A stretch of DNA of 64,000 nt from Paenibacillus spiritus (GTDB taxonomy: Bacteria; Bacillota; Bacilli; Paenibacillales; Paenibacillaceae): contig NZ_VYKK01000005.1 in assembly GCF_008710135.1 (NCBI RefSeq), positions 186,001 through 250,000 on the forward strand, given 5' to 3'. Under the pieces are notes generated by a model, which did no database searches, was not told the origin of the DNA, and saw only the letters and a program-made list of their open reading frames with translations. A program made the translations under genes and the position numbers. Within the stretch, counting starts at the first letter, position 1, and each line of letters opens with the position of its first letter. This document shows positions 62,476 through 64,000 of this stretch, piece after piece.

Positions 62476-63369
62476 ATGCTTACTGGCGTCCGGATCGTCT
62501 TCCTGGGCGGGGATGCAAGACAAATTGAAATCATTCGCAAATGCGTAGAAATGGACGCCGGCGTGAGTACGGTCGGATTCGACCTTTGGGAAGGGCAGCT
62601 GCCGGGGGCGGCGAAGGCGGAATTGACAGATTCCCTGCTGTCGGAGGCGGATGCATTGGTGCTGCCTGTGGTCGGCTGCGATGATCAGGGCCAGGTCGGA
62701 GCCAAGTATTCGTCGGTGCCGCTTCGGATCGGACCGGAGCAGATTGCGGCGCTGCCGGCCCACTGCACGGTATACACGGGAATGGCAAAGCCGTTCCTGC
62801 GCAAGCTCTGCCGGGAGCGGGGGCTGCGGCTGACCGAACTGCTGGAGCAGGATGATGTGGCCATCTATAACTCCATTCCGACCGCGGAAGGGGCGCTTGC
62901 TATGGTGATCCAGAATACGGATTTTACCATACACGGCTCGGCAGCCGTGGTGCTGGGGATGGGACGTACCGGGTTTACGATGGCGAGAAGCCTTCAAGGC
63001 CTTGGAGCGAGGGTGCGGGTTGGAGTCCGCCGGAGAGAGCATTACGCGCGGGCGGAAGAGATGGGCTGGCAGGCGTTCATGACGGAAGACCTCGGACGAA
63101 ATCTGGCGGATGCGGATCTGGTGTTCAATACGATTCCTTCGATGATTCTGAATGCGCAGATGATTTCCAAGCTGCCGGCGCACGCCTGTGTAATCGACCT
63201 GGCTTCTTCGCCGGGCGGCACGGACTTCCGCTATGCCGAGAAGAGAGGCATCCGCGCTCTGCTGGCTCCGGGTCTGCCGGGGATTGTCGCTCCGAAGACC
63301 GCCGGCATCATCATGGCGAACGCTCTGGTGGAGTGCATACGCGCGGAGAGCCGCGAACAGGAGGGGTGA
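62476..63369 (+). CDS. dpaA: Dipicolinate synthase subunit A
   Basis: DpaA is the dehydrogenase-like subunit that makes dipicolinic acid from dihydrodipicolinate for the spore core. The 297-aa protein has the Rossmann motif VVLGMGRTGFTMARSLQGLGA (about 157-177) and the C-terminal DLASSPGGTDFRYAEKRGI segment. It acts in the mother cell in known spore formers. ATG 62476 follows AAAGGAG; dpaB is 6 nt downstream. Confidence 0.96.
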   Translation: MLTGVRIVFLGGDARQIEIIRKCVEMDAGVSTVGFDLWEGQLPGAAKAELTDSLLSEADALVLPVVGCDDQGQVGAKYSSVPLRIGPEQIAALPAHCTVYTGMAKPFLRKLCRERGLRLTELLEQDDVAIYNSIPTAEGALAMVIQNTDFTIHGSAAVVLGMGRTGFTMARSLQGLGARVRVGVRRREHYARAEEMGWQAFMTEDLGRNLADADLVFNTIPSMILNAQMISKLPAHACVIDLASSPGGTDFRYAEKRGIRALLAPGLPGIVAPKTAGIIMANALVECIRAESREQEG

Positions 63370-63375
63370 GAATAC

Positions 63376-63972
63376 ATGAACTGGCACGGGAAAACTGTCG
63401 GGTACGCCATTACAGGCTCCCACTGCACCTTTGAGGAAGTCATGCCGCAAATTCAGCGTTTTGTGGATGAGGGAGCCAATGTCGTTCCGATCGTCTCGGC
63501 TTCGGTGAAGGGAACGGATACCCGGTTCGGGACGTCGCAAAATTGGCTAAAACAGTTGAAAGATATAACGGGGAATGATATCATTTCTACAATTGTTGAA
63601 GCGGAACCGCTGGGCCCGTCGAAGCTTCTGGATGTGCTGACCATTGCGCCCTGCACGGGCAATACGACAAGCAAGCTGGCCAACGCCATGACGGACGGAC
63701 CTGTCCTGATGGCGGCCAAGTCGCAGATGCGCAACGGGCGTCCGGTTGTACTGGCGATCTCGACCAACGACGGTCTGGGCCTCAACGCGGCGAATATCGC
63801 CAAGCTCCTGGTGGCGAAGAATATTTATTTTGTTCCGTTTGGTCAGGATAATCCGCAAGGAAAACCGAACTCGCTGGTGGCCCGGATGGACCTGATTCCG
63901 GAAGCTTGTTATGCCGCCCTGTCGGGCGTGCAGCTTCAGCCGATGATCATTGAACGGTTTCATTCAGCATAA
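63376..63972 (+). CDS. dpaB: Dipicolinate synthase subunit B
   Basis: DpaB is a flavoprotein-family (PPCDC-like) partner of DpaA. The 198-aa sequence shows GYAITGSHCTFEEVMPQI, VSASVKGTDTRFG, TIAPCTGNTTSKLANAMTDGPVLMAAKSQMRNGRPVVLAISTNDGLGLNAANIAKLL, all strong family features. It completes the operon; asd and dapG, which follow in B. subtilis, would lie beyond the window. Confidence 0.96.
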   Translation: MNWHGKTVGYAITGSHCTFEEVMPQIQRFVDEGANVVPIVSASVKGTDTRFGTSQNWLKQLKDITGNDIISTIVEAEPLGPSKLLDVLTIAPCTGNTTSKLANAMTDGPVLMAAKSQMRNGRPVVLAISTNDGLGLNAANIAKLLVAKNIYFVPFGQDNPQGKPNSLVARMDLIPEACYAALSGVQLQPMIIERFHSA

Positions 63973-64000
63973 ATTTGCAGCACGAATGGCAGCAAGAGCC

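Overview
The window is a contiguous chromosomal segment from a motile, endospore-forming, low-G+C-lineage Gram-positive bacterium with a fairly G+C-rich genome. Gene order and protein character (flagellar/chemotaxis operon running into rpsB-tsf, FliY with CheC/CheD, the nusA-infB operon, dipicolinate synthase genes, many TTG/GTG starts behind strong AGGAGG sites) point to Bacillales, most likely Paenibacillus or a close relative. The genus is inferred from synteny and sequence feel, not from a search. All recognised genes lie on the + strand. I saw no tRNA, rRNA, CRISPR array, insertion sequence, prophage or pseudogene.

Region 1 (1-2.7 kb): the 3' part of trmFO, then hslV-hslU, closed by a terminator. 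The xerC (codV) and codY genes that flank hslVU in Bacillus subtilis are missing here.

Region 2 (3.1-34.7 kb): one very long fla/che supraoperon: rod (flgB, flgC, fliE), MS ring and motor switch (fliF, fliG, fliM, fliY), export ATPase complex (fliH, fliI, fliJ), hook building (fliK, flgD, flgE), export gate (fliO, P, Q, R, flhB, flhA), placement (flhF, flhG), chemotaxis (cheY, B, A, W, C, D), sigma-D, then fapA, a swrB-like gene and a small MltG/YceG-domain protein. Several genes overlap their neighbours by 4 nt or more, which implies translational coupling. An internal promoter-like element with a Spo0A-box-like heptamer lies before flbD.

Region 3 (34.7-48.1 kb): translation and envelope housekeeping genes: rpsB and tsf (each with a structured leader), pyrH, frr, uppS, cdsA, dxr, rseP, proS and polC. 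The proS product is the short archaeal/eukaryote-like form without the bacterial editing insertion.

Region 4 (48.1-62.3 kb): the nusA-infB operon (rimP, nusA, rnpM, ylxQ, infB, rbfA, nrnA, truB, ribF) from a strong promoter, then rpsO, pnp, a ylxY-type deacetylase-like protein, an M16 peptidase gene and dut. nrnA sits where B. subtilis has none, and ylxP and ymxH are absent.

Region 5 (62.4-64 kb): the sporulation operon dpaA-dpaB, preceded by a terminator and a good sigma-K-like promoter.

Overall this is a core-genome stretch. I found no convincing undescribed multi-gene system. The best leads are regulatory and architectural: paired palindromes before flgB, a possible Spo0A link to flbD-fliL, structured leaders at rpsB/tsf/rimP/rpsO, lineage-specific small proteins near sigD, and unusual low-complexity linkers in FliY, CheB and IF-2.
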